Source of the DNA: an uncultured Pelagibacteraceae bacterium
GTDB lineage: Bacteria; Pseudomonadota; Alphaproteobacteria; Pelagibacterales; Pelagibacteraceae
Assembly: GCA_902514805.1 (NCBI GenBank)
Contig: CABXSF010000004.1
Coordinates: forward strand, 1-64,000
DNA: 64,000 nucleotides
Direction of reading: 5' to 3'
Each line of letters starts with the position of its first letter. Position 1 is the first letter of the stretch. Made by a program: the position numbers and the translations under genes. This document shows positions 53,215 to 63,253 of this stretch, in pieces. A model generated the notes under the pieces. The model saw only the letters and a list, made by a program, of their open reading frames with translations. It searched no databases and was not told the origin of the DNA.

Positions 53215-55250
53215 ACTATATCATTTAAAATATCAGCTCTATCATACAGTTTGAGTAAAGATTTAAATTTATCGAAATCCATATTGTCCCTTTCGATTTT
53301 TTTAACTTCCTTTTCAGCTAGTAAAAAAAGATCCTCATTTAAAACAGGATCTGCAAGTCGAAAACTCTGAATTCCACTTTGTTTAAAACCTAGTAAATCA
53401 CCATAACCTCTTAATTTCATATCTTCTTCTGATATTTTAAACCCATCATTATTTTCTTTTAAAATATTTATCCGTTTCCGAGCATTTTTACTTAAATTCT
53501 TTTTAAACATTAGAATACAGAATGACTCTTTATCACCTCTTCCAACTCTTCCCCTAAGTTGATGAAGTTGAGATAATCCAAATTTATTTGAATTTTCTAT
53601 TACGATCACATTTGCATTTGGAAAATCAATACCGACTTCAATAACTGTTGTTGAAATTAGAATATCAATTTTTCTGTTTAGAAACTTATTTAATATCTTA
53701 TCTTTATCAGCTTTATCAAGCGAGCCATGTAAAAGGCCAGCTCTATCTTTAAAAATTTTTTGAAGACCTTTGTATCTTTGAACTGCCGATTGATGATCAA
53801 CCTTTTTTGACTCTTCGATTAGAGGACAAACCCAAAAAATTTGATTACCTTTTTTAATCTGATTTTTAGTAAAATCAATTATCTCATTCAGTTTTGAATC
53901 AACTTTACTGTAAGTTTTAACTGGCTTTCTATTTTTAGGTTTTTGTTTTATTACAGTTACATCCATATCTCCAAACACAGTCATAATCATTGTTCTGGGT
54001 ATAGGAGTTGCCGACATTACTAATACATCACAATTTTTGCCACCTTTATCGGATAATTTCTTTCTTTGCTTAACTCCGAATTTATGTTGTTCATCAATTA
54101 CGACAAGCCCAAGTTTTTTATAACTTATCTTTTCTTGAAAAACAGAATGAGTACCAAAAAGTATATTTAATTTGCTTGTTTCTAATTCATTAATTATTTT
54201 TTTCCTTTCAGAATAATCAGTTTTAGATGTTAAAAAACCTATTTTTATTTTATCTTTTATTAAAGATTGAGCTAACTTATAATGTTGATATGCTAAAATT
54301 TCTGTAGGTGCCATAAAAGCAACCTGATAACCGCTATTAACAACATTTAGGCAGGAAATTAATGCCACAATAGTTTTACCACTTCCAACATCTCCCTGCA
54401 AAAGTCTGAACATTTTTTCTTCAGATTTTAAATCTTTGTTTATTTCACTTAATGCATTTGCTTGATCATTTGTAAGCTCATAATTTAATCTTTTTTGAAT
54501 ATTGTTTGAAAAATCGTTATCAAATATTTTTTTTTCTTTTTTAAACTTTTTAATAGTTTTTCTTATTTTTGAATTAATTAAAAAAGTAGATAGGATTTCA
54601 TCAAAAATTAATCTTTCTAAAAAATTACCCTTTTTGTTAATATTATTTGGATTGTGAAGTTCTAATACCGCTTTTTTCCAAGAAATATTATTAAATTTTT
54701 TTAGAGTTTCTTTATCTAACCATTCATCTAAATTTGGTATATTTTTTAGTACTTCTTGAATGATTTTGTTATAAAGTTTGTTATTGAGGCCTTCAGTTAA
54801 ACTATAACTTTTATCAATTTTTTTAACAGAATTAGGATCCTCAGATAAATGAGTAGGGTTGGTTATTTGATATTTCTTATTATAATAACCAATCTTACCA
54901 CTGATAGTTACTTTTGCGTTTAGTGGGAGTATTTTTCTAATATATCCCTCATAACTATTAAAAAAGATGCAATCTAGCTTTCCAGTTTCATCTTCACATA
55001 TCACTTTGTTAGGCAAGTTTCTGATACGTGGAAAGTTATATTTTTTTACAACAACTGTTACGGTTTGTGTTTTTCCTACTTGCAATTCGTTAATTGGATA
55101 AACATTTGATCTATCCACAAAATCTCTAGGTAAATTCCACAGAAGATCAAATATTGTGTTAATATTCTTTTTTCGAAATAATTTTCCTATTTTAGTTCCT
55201 ATACCTTTTATGGTACTTATATCTGATAGCAAATATTCATATGAAGACAT
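53211..55250 (-). CDS. recG: ATP-dependent DNA helicase RecG
   Basis: LLQGDVGSGKTIVA, VIDEQHKFGVKQR, MSATPIPRT, QLRGRVGRG. Confidence 0.98.
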   Translation of the reverse strand: MSSYEYLLSDISTIKGIGTKIGKLFRKKNINTIFDLLWNLPRDFVDRSNVYPINELQVGKTQTVTVVVKKYNFPRIRNLPNKVICEDETGKLDCIFFNSYEGYIRKILPLNAKVTISGKIGYYNKKYQITNPTHLSEDPNSVKKIDKSYSLTEGLNNKLYNKIIQEVLKNIPNLDEWLDKETLKKFNNISWKKAVLELHNPNNINKKGNFLERLIFDEILSTFLINSKIRKTIKKFKKEKKIFDNDFSNNIQKRLNYELTNDQANALSEINKDLKSEEKMFRLLQGDVGSGKTIVALISCLNVVNSGYQVAFMAPTEILAYQHYKLAQSLIKDKIKIGFLTSKTDYSERKKIINELETSKLNILFGTHSVFQEKISYKKLGLVVIDEQHKFGVKQRKKLSDKGGKNCDVLVMSATPIPRTMIMTVFGDMDVTVIKQKPKNRKPVKTYSKVDSKLNEIIDFTKNQIKKGNQIFWVCPLIEESKKVDHQSAVQRYKGLQKIFKDRAGLLHGSLDKADKDKILNKFLNRKIDILISTTVIEVGIDFPNANVIVIENSNKFGLSQLHQLRGRVGRGDKESFCILMFKKNLSKNARKRINILKENNDGFKISEEDMKLRGYGDLLGFKQSGIQSFRLADPVLNEDLFLLAEKEVKKIERDNMDFDKFKSLLKLYDRADILNDIV

Positions 55251-55267
55251 AGTGTAGTTATAATATC

Positions 55268-55528
55268 ATGACTCTTAATAAAGAAGATCTTAAAAATAAA
55301 ATTATATACAGGGCTTCCTATAGAGGGACAAAAGAAATGGATATACTAATGACAGCTTTTGTAAAATCGTTGATTAACGATTTGGATGAGAATTTCCTAA
55401 AAACTCTAGACTCATTTGTTAATATGGATGATGAAACATTGATTTCTATTAAAAAGAAAGAATCATTAATCGATTATAAAGATGAAAAAATTTTACACAT
55501 TATTGATAAATTTCAAAAATTTAAATAA
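55268..55528 (+). CDS. sdhE: FAD assembly factor SdhE (succinate dehydrogenase assembly factor 2)
   Basis: YRASYRGTKEMDILMTAFV motif. Confidence 0.92.
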   Translation: MTLNKEDLKNKIIYRASYRGTKEMDILMTAFVKSLINDLDENFLKTLDSFVNMDDETLISIKKKESLIDYKDEKILHIIDKFQKFK

Positions 55529-55618
55529 TGGCGGAGAGACTGGGATTCGAACCCAGGAAAGAGTTGCCCCTTTGCCGGTTTTCAAGACCGGTGCTTTCAA
55601 CCGCTCAGCCATCTCTCC
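55529..55618 (-). tRNA. tRNA-Ser (UGA), CCA encoded
   Basis: Reverse complement GGAGAGATGGCTGAGCGG...CTTGAAA...long variable arm...TCTCTCCGCCA. Confidence 0.97.
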
Positions 55619-55705
55619 GTGAGCTAGTTTTTATAAGTATAATATTAAAATTCAAGAATTAAATGGAGTTATTTTATCAATAATGGAATATAAATTTCCT
55701 TTTTT

Positions 55706-56584
55706 ATGAACTTAAAAGAATTTAATAAAGGAATTTTATTTAGTAGCTTAGGATCTTTTTGGTGGGGTGCGGTTGGAGTAATCTATTTTAGTTATTTTTC
55801 TTTTATCGGACATATAGAGCTAGTAATTCATAGATGTATTTGGACTGCAGTCATGCTTATTATAACTACTCAATTTTTTTCAAAATGGAGTATTTTTTTC
55901 AAAATTTTAAAAAATAAAAAAAATCTTTTAGTACTTTTTTTCTCTGGATTATTAATATTTATTAATTGGGCAGTTTGGATCTATGCCGTATCGAATGACC
56001 AGATCATTGATGCATCTTTTGGATATTTTATAATGCCAATTGTAAGTGTTTTATGTGGAAATATTTTTTTTAGAGAAAAAATAAGTTTTAAAAGTAGAAT
56101 TTCTATTTTTCTAGTTTGTGTTGCCATTTTTATTCTTCTCAGAAATTTTAATAATGTTCCTTGGGTTGGTCTTATAGTAGCTTTCTCGTGGGCTTTTTAT
56201 AATGTTCTAAGAAAATTAATAAATGTCGATACAGACATTGGTTTACTAATAGAGAGTTTATACATATTGCCCATGTCTTTAATTGTTTTCTATTTTATTT
56301 TTAAAAATGGTCAAAACGATTTCTCTTTAGAAAATTTAAATTTGATGTTTATGCTTTTATTAGCGGGACCAATGACAGTAATTCCTTTGTTCCTTTATGT
56401 TAAAGGAGTTGAACTTTCTGGTTTAGGGCCTGCTGGAATGATATTCTATATTACACCGACTCTGCAGTTCCTTTTGGGTTATTTCTACTATAATGAGCTT
56501 TTTTCTTATGAAAAATTCTTTAGTTTTACTATTATATGGATTGCTGTAATAATTTATTTAAAAGATTTATATGAAAAATACTAA
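55706..56584 (+). CDS. rarD: RarD/EamA family transporter
   Basis: GILFSSLGSFWWGAVGVIYFSYF, EamA 10-TM pattern, SWAFYNVLRK, GPMTVIPLFLYVKGVELSGLGPAGMIFYITPTLQFLLG. Confidence 0.9.
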   Translation: MNLKEFNKGILFSSLGSFWWGAVGVIYFSYFSFIGHIELVIHRCIWTAVMLIITTQFFSKWSIFFKILKNKKNLLVLFFSGLLIFINWAVWIYAVSNDQIIDASFGYFIMPIVSVLCGNIFFREKISFKSRISIFLVCVAIFILLRNFNNVPWVGLIVAFSWAFYNVLRKLINVDTDIGLLIESLYILPMSLIVFYFIFKNGQNDFSLENLNLMFMLLLAGPMTVIPLFLYVKGVELSGLGPAGMIFYITPTLQFLLGYFYYNELFSYEKFFSFTIIWIAVIIYLKDLYEKY

Positions 56585-57569
56585 ATTAATTCTTTTAATA
56601 CTAATCTCTCTTATAAATTTTAAAACCGTTGTTGCAGATGAATCTTTTAACCAATGGTTGGATAACTTCAAGATCAAGGCTGTAAAATCTGGAGTAAGCA
56701 AAGAAACCGTTGATGTTGTTATGGATAAAGCTATTTTTTTACCCAAGGTCATTGAATACGACAGATACCAGCCTGAGTTTTATGAAGACACCAAAACTTA
56801 TGTGGGCAAGAGATCAAATAAAAAAAAGGTAGTTAAAGGTAAAAGAATATATAAAAAGAATTCTAAACTTATAGAAAAAGTTGATCAGGAATTTTTAGTA
56901 GAAAAAGAACTTTTACTTGCTCTAATGGGTATTGAGACAAACTTCGGTACTTACCTTGGTAAAATGGATATTATATCGTCTCTTGCAACTTTAAGCTATG
57001 ATAAAAGAAGATCTGAATTTTTTTCTAAAGAATTAATTACAGCATTAAGATTAATTGATAATAAAAAAATCAATAAAGATATTTTGTATGGATCTTGGGC
57101 TGGTGCATTCGGAAATTTTCAGTTTATGCCATCAACGATTTCTAATTATGCAATTGATTATAATCAAAATAGTGTAATTGAACTTAAAAATGTAGAAGAC
57201 TCATTTGCCTCTGCAGCTAATTATATGAAAAAAATAGGTTGGAAAAAGAACAACCATTGTTTTTATCGTGTTGAATTAAAGGATAATATTCCTTCTAAAT
57301 TTTTAAATTCATCAGCAAGAAATATTAAACATAAAAAAAATTTTAGATTTTACAAAAAATTTATTAACAACGATTTATCTGATATTGTAAACGATAAAGA
57401 AAAAGTTGCTATAATCACACCAGATGTAGATATTATTCCTGGAAGTCAAACTCTTAATCCTGCATATATTGTATTCTCAAACTATGAAAAAATTTTAAAG
57501 TGGAATAGGTCACTAAGATTTGCCTTAGCTGTTTGCACTTTGAAGGATAAATTTAAAGATGAATTATAA
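56571..57569 (+). CDS. Lytic murein transglycosylase (MltB family)
   Basis: Signal peptide, LMGIETNFGTYLGKMDIISSLATLSYD, YGSWAGAFGNFQFMPSTISNYAID. Confidence 0.93.
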   Translation: MKNTKLILLILISLINFKTVVADESFNQWLDNFKIKAVKSGVSKETVDVVMDKAIFLPKVIEYDRYQPEFYEDTKTYVGKRSNKKKVVKGKRIYKKNSKLIEKVDQEFLVEKELLLALMGIETNFGTYLGKMDIISSLATLSYDKRRSEFFSKELITALRLIDNKKINKDILYGSWAGAFGNFQFMPSTISNYAIDYNQNSVIELKNVEDSFASAANYMKKIGWKKNNHCFYRVELKDNIPSKFLNSSARNIKHKKNFRFYKKFINNDLSDIVNDKEKVAIITPDVDIIPGSQTLNPAYIVFSNYEKILKWNRSLRFALAVCTLKDKFKDEL

Positions 57570-58290
57570 AAATTTATTGTTGATCTTGCTTTTTTTGACA
57601 AGTTGTACAGTTCAAAGTACTCAATATAGTGAAAACATATTTTCAAATAAAGGATTTGTTCTTTTATACGATGAATCTTTAATTGAAAAAAAATTACTAA
57701 GGAAACCCCTTGATGATAGGGGCCTTGAGATAGTTCATAATACTTTATCAAAAGGCACAAAAGTGAGAATTATTAATCTTTTAAATAACAAAAGTACAAA
57801 TGCAGTAGTAAAAACAAAAAATAAAAATCTCTTTTTTTATAATTCAATTTTTTCAAAAAGAATTTTTGATGAACTCGACATCTCACTCAAAGAACCATAT
57901 GTTGAAATTAGTAAAATTAGAGAAAATAAAACCTTTATTGCCAAAAAATCAAAAACCTTTGATGAAGAAAAAAAAGTTGCTAATAAAGCTCCAGTTAAGT
58001 CAATAAGTATAAATGAAATCGGTACACCTAAATCAAATGAATTAGACGATAGAAGATCTTTTAATTATTCAATAAAAATCACGGAGTTTTATTTTTTAAA
58101 AAATGCTAAAGAGCTCAAAAAAAGAATCGAAAACGAGACTTCACTTAAAAATATCAATATAATTTCAATAAATGACACTAAGCACCAAGTATTATTGGGC
58201 CCTTATTCTAATATTAATACTCTACAATCAGCTTATAATAGTATAGATAATTTAAATTTTGAAAATATTGAATTAATTAGAAATGATTAA
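57559..58290 (+). CDS. RlpA-like lipoprotein with SPOR-like C-terminus, degenerate double-psi barrel
   Basis: Lipobox FLTSC, VHNTLSKGTKVRIINLLNNKS resembles RlpA H-x-TLP-x-GT-x-VRVTNL; C-terminal KITEFYFLKNAKELKKRIENET...HQVLLGPYSNINTLQSAY resembles SPOR. Confidence 0.7.
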   Translation: MNYKNLLLILLFLTSCTVQSTQYSENIFSNKGFVLLYDESLIEKKLLRKPLDDRGLEIVHNTLSKGTKVRIINLLNNKSTNAVVKTKNKNLFFYNSIFSKRIFDELDISLKEPYVEISKIRENKTFIAKKSKTFDEEKKVANKAPVKSISINEIGTPKSNELDDRRSFNYSIKITEFYFLKNAKELKKRIENETSLKNINIISINDTKHQVLLGPYSNINTLQSAYNSIDNLNFENIELIRND

Positions 58291-59437
58291 AAAAATTCTT
58301 ATAATTTTTAATTTGCTTTTAGCTATTTTAGTGGTGCCCACTAAAGCAGCTTTTGATATAAGCGCTAGGACCGCTATTTTACAAGATTTTCTATCTGGTG
58401 AAATACTTTTTGAAAAAGAAACAGATAGCGTTATTTATCCTGCCTCAATGACAAAAATAATGACATCAATAATAGTTTTTGATTTATTAAAAAGTGGAGA
58501 TCTTTCACTTGATGATAAGGTGATGGTGTCTGAGAATGCTTGGAGATTGTCTCAATCTGGATATTCATCAATGTTTATTATGGTTGGTGATGAGGTAAGT
58601 GTGGAAGACCTGTTAAAAGGAATAATTATTGCATCAGGTAACGATGCTTGCGTTGCATTAGCCGAGGGTGTTGCGGGTAGTGAAGAGGAATTTGCTATTC
58701 TAATGAATGCAAAAGCATCTGAAATTGGAATGATTAATACAAATTTTTCAAATTCATCAGGCATTAATGATCCTGATAATTATTCTACAGTTAAGGATAT
58801 TTTAATAATGTCTAACTATCTTATTAAAAATTATCCTGTTTATTATGAATATTTTAAGGAGAAAGAATTTACATGGGATAGAACTGGTGGAGATCCAATT
58901 ACACAAGGTAATAGAAATCCTCTTCTTTACAAAAATTTAGGAGCCGATGGTATTAAAACTGGTTATTTAGCTGTAGAAAAATATTCTTTAGCAAGCTCAG
59001 TACAAAGAGGAGAAAGAAGACTTATTGCTGTAGGAAGTGGTTTTGAAACTAAAAATGAACGATCTAGGCAATCGACACGATTGTTAACTTGGGGTTTAAC
59101 AAATTTTGATACTGTTGAAATTGCAAAAAAAGATGAGAATTTTATAGATTTAGATGTTTGGCTTGGAAAAAAAGATATTGTTGGTGGTTATGTAAAAGAA
59201 GATATCTACAAAACTTTTCCAAAAGCCAGGAAAAAATTCTTGTCAGCAATTGTTGAATATAATGGTCCTATTAAAGCACCTATCAAAAAAGATCAAGAAA
59301 TTGGCTTATTAAAGATTTCTTACAAAGGGGATTTAATTGATGAGTACACAGTTTATGCGACTGAGAAAGTCAAAAGAGTCAATATCTTCTCTAGAATAAT
59401 TCACTCTATAAATTATTTGATATGGGGCGATGTATAA
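58283..59437 (+). CDS. D-alanyl-D-alanine carboxypeptidase (PBP5/6 family)
   Basis: YPASMTKIMT (SxxK), SGNDACVALAEGVAGS (SxN), DGIKTGYL (KTG). Confidence 0.95.
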   Translation: MIKKILIIFNLLLAILVVPTKAAFDISARTAILQDFLSGEILFEKETDSVIYPASMTKIMTSIIVFDLLKSGDLSLDDKVMVSENAWRLSQSGYSSMFIMVGDEVSVEDLLKGIIIASGNDACVALAEGVAGSEEEFAILMNAKASEIGMINTNFSNSSGINDPDNYSTVKDILIMSNYLIKNYPVYYEYFKEKEFTWDRTGGDPITQGNRNPLLYKNLGADGIKTGYLAVEKYSLASSVQRGERRLIAVGSGFETKNERSRQSTRLLTWGLTNFDTVEIAKKDENFIDLDVWLGKKDIVGGYVKEDIYKTFPKARKKFLSAIVEYNGPIKAPIKKDQEIGLLKISYKGDLIDEYTVYATEKVKRVNIFSRIIHSINYLIWGDV

Positions 59438-60041
59438 CAAAGTCATTGTTTTCGAAGGTATTGATGGATCGGGTAAAAGTTTTCATTTAAAAGCTGCATC
59501 AAACTATTTAAAAAAGAAAAAAATAAAGCATATTAAACTTAGAGAACCAGGTGGATCTAAAAATTCAGAAAAATTAAGAAAATTGTTGTTATCAAATAAA
59601 TCTGACTTTGAAAAGAAAACTGATTTACTTATATATTTATCTGCTAGATCTGAAAATTTTCATAAAATAATTAAACCTAATTTAAAAAAAAAAGTAATCT
59701 TAATTGATAGATTTGTAGACTCTACAATAGCATATCAACATTATGGTTTTGGTATAGATAAGAATATTATTAATTTATTGAATAAATTTATATTAGGAAA
59801 TTTTAAAGTAGATTTTACATTTTTGCATATAGTTCAAAAGAAAAATATTCGTAAAAAGATCAAGCGAAAAAAAAATAGATACGACAAATTTAATAAAAAT
59901 TTTTATCTTAAAGTCCAAAGTGGTTTTTTGAAATTATCAAGAACGAAAAAAAATTATCTTAAGATCTACTCTAATGAGACAAAAGATAGAAATAAACTAA
60001 TTATTCAAAAAAAATTAAATTCTTTAATTAAAATAAAATGA
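59430..60041 (+). CDS. tmk: Thymidylate kinase
   Basis: FEGIDGSGKSFHL, REPGGSKNSEKLR, DRFVDSTIAYQHYG. Confidence 0.95.
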   Translation: MYNKVIVFEGIDGSGKSFHLKAASNYLKKKKIKHIKLREPGGSKNSEKLRKLLLSNKSDFEKKTDLLIYLSARSENFHKIIKPNLKKKVILIDRFVDSTIAYQHYGFGIDKNIINLLNKFILGNFKVDFTFLHIVQKKNIRKKIKRKKNRYDKFNKNFYLKVQSGFLKLSRTKKNYLKIYSNETKDRNKLIIQKKLNSLIKIK

Positions 60042-60970
60042 CACCTTTAACCCAAAATAAATTACTATCTTTTAAGGACAATTTTAAAGAATTAGCTAAC
60101 CTTTCATTGAGAAATAAACTACCAAATAAATTGATTTTCTCTGGCAATAAAGGAATAGGTAAATCCACTTTTGCTTTTCATTTAATAAATTACTTATTTT
60201 CACAGGATGAGGAGGGTAGTTATAATCTTGAAGATACTGAGATTAATATTAATAACAAATCTTATAAACTTGTTGCAAACAATACACATCCAAATTTACT
60301 TTTAATAGACAGTACTGATAAAAAATTTATAGAAGTTTCAAAAATAAGAGAAATATTGAATTTTTCGTCGAAAACTTCTTTTTCTAATAAAAAAAAGATT
60401 GTGCTTATTAATAATGTTGAAAAAATGAATATCAACGCCTCAAACGCTTTACTTAAAATTTTAGAGGAGCCATCAACAAATTTGTTTTTTATTCTAATTC
60501 ACAATTCTCATAAAAAGTTAATCAGCACTATTAATTCAAGATGTTTAAAGTTTAATTTTTTTATAACTGAGACTGAAAAAGAAAAAATTATTAATAATGT
60601 TATAGACGGCAATTTTTATGAAGGTCTATCGTCTGATTTTAAGATTAGATATCTTTCACCTAAATTTTATATTGATTTATGTGATTTTATTAATAAGGAG
60701 AAAATTGAATTAGATGATTTAGATATTAATTTTGTGTTAAATTATATTTTTAATAAAAGAAATTATCTTAAGGATGATTTTATAATTGAAAATTTGCAAA
60801 CACTTATTGAAATATATTTCTATAATAAAATTCTTTCACGTAATAATTTTGAAAATGACTATAAATCTTTTAAACAAACAATAAATAAAATGAATAAAAT
60901 GAATAAATTTAATTTAGACAAAGACTCATCTTTAATAGAAATTAAAAATATAATTGTAAATGAAAGATAA
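60038..60970 (+). CDS. holB: DNA polymerase III delta' subunit
   Basis: FSGNKGIGKSTFAF, NASNALLKILEEPSTNLFFILI, TINSRC. Confidence 0.93.
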   Translation: MTPLTQNKLLSFKDNFKELANLSLRNKLPNKLIFSGNKGIGKSTFAFHLINYLFSQDEEGSYNLEDTEININNKSYKLVANNTHPNLLLIDSTDKKFIEVSKIREILNFSSKTSFSNKKKIVLINNVEKMNINASNALLKILEEPSTNLFFILIHNSHKKLISTINSRCLKFNFFITETEKEKIINNVIDGNFYEGLSSDFKIRYLSPKFYIDLCDFINKEKIELDDLDINFVLNYIFNKRNYLKDDFIIENLQTLIEIYFYNKILSRNNFENDYKSFKQTINKMNKMNKFNLDKDSSLIEIKNIIVNER

Positions 60971-62492
60971 CTTTTATATCACCACACCAATTTATTACCC
61001 TTCAGCAAAACCCCACATGGGGCATGCTTACTCAAGTATAGTAGCTGATTTTTTTGCACGTTTAAAAAGAATTCAAGGTCATAAAGTTTTTTTTTTAACT
61101 GGAACTGATGAACATGGCCAAAAAATACAAAGAGCCGCTGAGAAATCTAACAAAGATCCTTTAAAGTTCTGTGATGAAATAAGTAAGACTTTTAGAAACT
61201 TATCTTCATTACTTAATTTATCTAATGATGATTTTATAAGAACCACAGAAAAAAGGCATGCGTCAGCTGTAACTAATCTTTGGAATATTTTAGAAAAAAA
61301 AAAGGAAATTTATCTCTCAAAATATTCAGGTTGGTACTCCGTTTCTGATGAAGCTTTTTATAATGAAGATGAAATTAAAGATCTAGAAGGAAAAAAAATA
61401 TCCAAATTGTCTGGATCACCTGTAGAGTGGGTTGAAGAAGAGTCTTACTTTTTTAAATTATCTAAATGGCAAGAACCACTTTTAAAATTTTATTCTGAAA
61501 ATCCAAAATTTATATTACCGGAGAGCCGGAAAAATGAGGTAATTAGTTTTGTGAAAAGCGGATTAAAAGATTTATCTGTTAGCAGAAAATCTTTTTCTTG
61601 GGGGATTAAAGTTCCATCAAATAAAGACCACGTTATTTACGTATGGCTTGATGCTTTAACAAATTATCTTTCGGCCTTAAATTATCCAAAAGAAACTGAA
61701 AAATTATATAAAGACTTTTGGCCTGCTAATATTCATATTATAGGAAAAGATATTTTGAGATTTCACGCAGTGTATTGGCCAGCCTTTTTATTGGCAGCAG
61801 GTATTAAACCTCCACAGAGAGTATACGGTCACGGATGGATACTCTCAGGTGATGAAAAAATGTCAAAGTCTAAAGGTAATATTTTAGATCCTATTGAAAT
61901 AATTGATATCTATGGATTAGATGCATTGAGATATTACTTACTCAAAGAAGTATCTTTTGGAAATGATGGGAATATTTCAAAGGAAAAATTAGAAAGTTGT
62001 ATAAATAGTGATTTAGCAAATAACTATGGAAATTTATGCCAAAGAGTTATTTTGTTTTGTGAAAAAAATCTTGGACTTAAAGTTCCAGAAAAATATGATT
62101 TTACGAATGAAGACCTCAAAATTCTTAACGATTTTAAAGAAAATATAGAAAATATAGAAAAACAAATTAATGAACAAAACATAAATTATTATGTTGAGTA
62201 TGTGATAAATCAACTATTTAAAGCAAATAAATATTTCAATGATCAAGCACCTTGGACAAAGAAAAATGATAGTTTGAGATTGAACACAATCGTTTTCGTG
62301 TCTCTTGAATTAATTAGAAAAATTTCAATCTTATTATATCCAATTATTCCTAATACTTCTTTAAAAGTCCTGAATATTTTCTCTATTAAGGAAAAAGATA
62401 TAAAATTTGACACAATAAGTAATAATGAATATTTAAAAGATAAAAAAAAAATTATAAAGTTAGGTATCTTGTTTGAGAAAATAAAAAAATGA
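60960..62492 (+). CDS. metG: Methionyl-tRNA synthetase
   Basis: [44 protein letters not shown]. Confidence 0.98.
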   Translation: MKDNFYITTPIYYPSAKPHMGHAYSSIVADFFARLKRIQGHKVFFLTGTDEHGQKIQRAAEKSNKDPLKFCDEISKTFRNLSSLLNLSNDDFIRTTEKRHASAVTNLWNILEKKKEIYLSKYSGWYSVSDEAFYNEDEIKDLEGKKISKLSGSPVEWVEEESYFFKLSKWQEPLLKFYSENPKFILPESRKNEVISFVKSGLKDLSVSRKSFSWGIKVPSNKDHVIYVWLDALTNYLSALNYPKETEKLYKDFWPANIHIIGKDILRFHAVYWPAFLLAAGIKPPQRVYGHGWILSGDEKMSKSKGNILDPIEIIDIYGLDALRYYLLKEVSFGNDGNISKEKLESCINSDLANNYGNLCQRVILFCEKNLGLKVPEKYDFTNEDLKILNDFKENIENIEKQINEQNINYYVEYVINQLFKANKYFNDQAPWTKKNDSLRLNTIVFVSLELIRKISILLYPIIPNTSLKVLNIFSIKEKDIKFDTISNNEYLKDKKKIIKLGILFEKIKK

Positions 62493-63250
62493 TAGATTCA
62501 CATTGCCATCTAGACCGAGAACCACTTATATCAAATTTAAGTGAAGTACTGAGTAGAGCAAAAGATGTAGGTCTTAAAAAATTATTAACTATTTGCACTA
62601 CTAATAGCGGTTTCGATAATATTCTTGATATTGTTACTAAAGATCCGATGATCTATGGAACCTTTGGGATTCACCCCCATGAAACAAAAAATCATTTTAT
62701 CGAAAAAGACGAGATTATAAAAAAAGTAAAGATGAATAGCAAAATTATCGGAGTAGGAGAGACTGGATTAGATTTTTATTATAATAACAGTGATAAAGAT
62801 ACACAATTAAGAAGTTTTCAAAATCATATTGAAGCTGCATTAAATTTGAAAATACCTCTAATTATTCATTCAAGAAATGCGGAGAATGAAACCTACGATA
62901 TCCTTAAAAAGAATTATCAGAAAAATTTAAAAATTCTTATGCATTGTTTTACTGGATCAACCGATTTTGCTTTAAATTTGGTTCCATTAAACGCTTATTT
63001 TTCTGCAAGCGGCATAATTACATTTAAAAAGTCAACAGAGTTACAAGAAACTTTTAAAAAAATTCCTGAAGATAAGCTTTTAATAGAAACAGACAGTCCT
63101 TTCTTATCTCCAGAACCAAATAGAGGTAAAAAAAATGAACCTTCATTCATCAAATTTACCGCACAAAAACTTGCTTATCTTAGAAATATTGAGGTAGATA
63201 AGCTGATATTGCTTACCACTAATAATTTTAATACTTTATTTTCTAAATAA
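62489..63250 (+). CDS. TatD family DNase
   Basis: IDSHCHLD, GTFGIHPHE, GVGETGLDFYY, MHCFTGS, LLIETDSPFLSP. Confidence 0.96.
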   Translation: MIDSHCHLDREPLISNLSEVLSRAKDVGLKKLLTICTTNSGFDNILDIVTKDPMIYGTFGIHPHETKNHFIEKDEIIKKVKMNSKIIGVGETGLDFYYNNSDKDTQLRSFQNHIEAALNLKIPLIIHSRNAENETYDILKKNYQKNLKILMHCFTGSTDFALNLVPLNAYFSASGIITFKKSTELQETFKKIPEDKLLIETDSPFLSPEPNRGKKNEPSFIKFTAQKLAYLRNIEVDKLILLTTNNFNTLFSK

Positions 63251-63253
63251 TTC

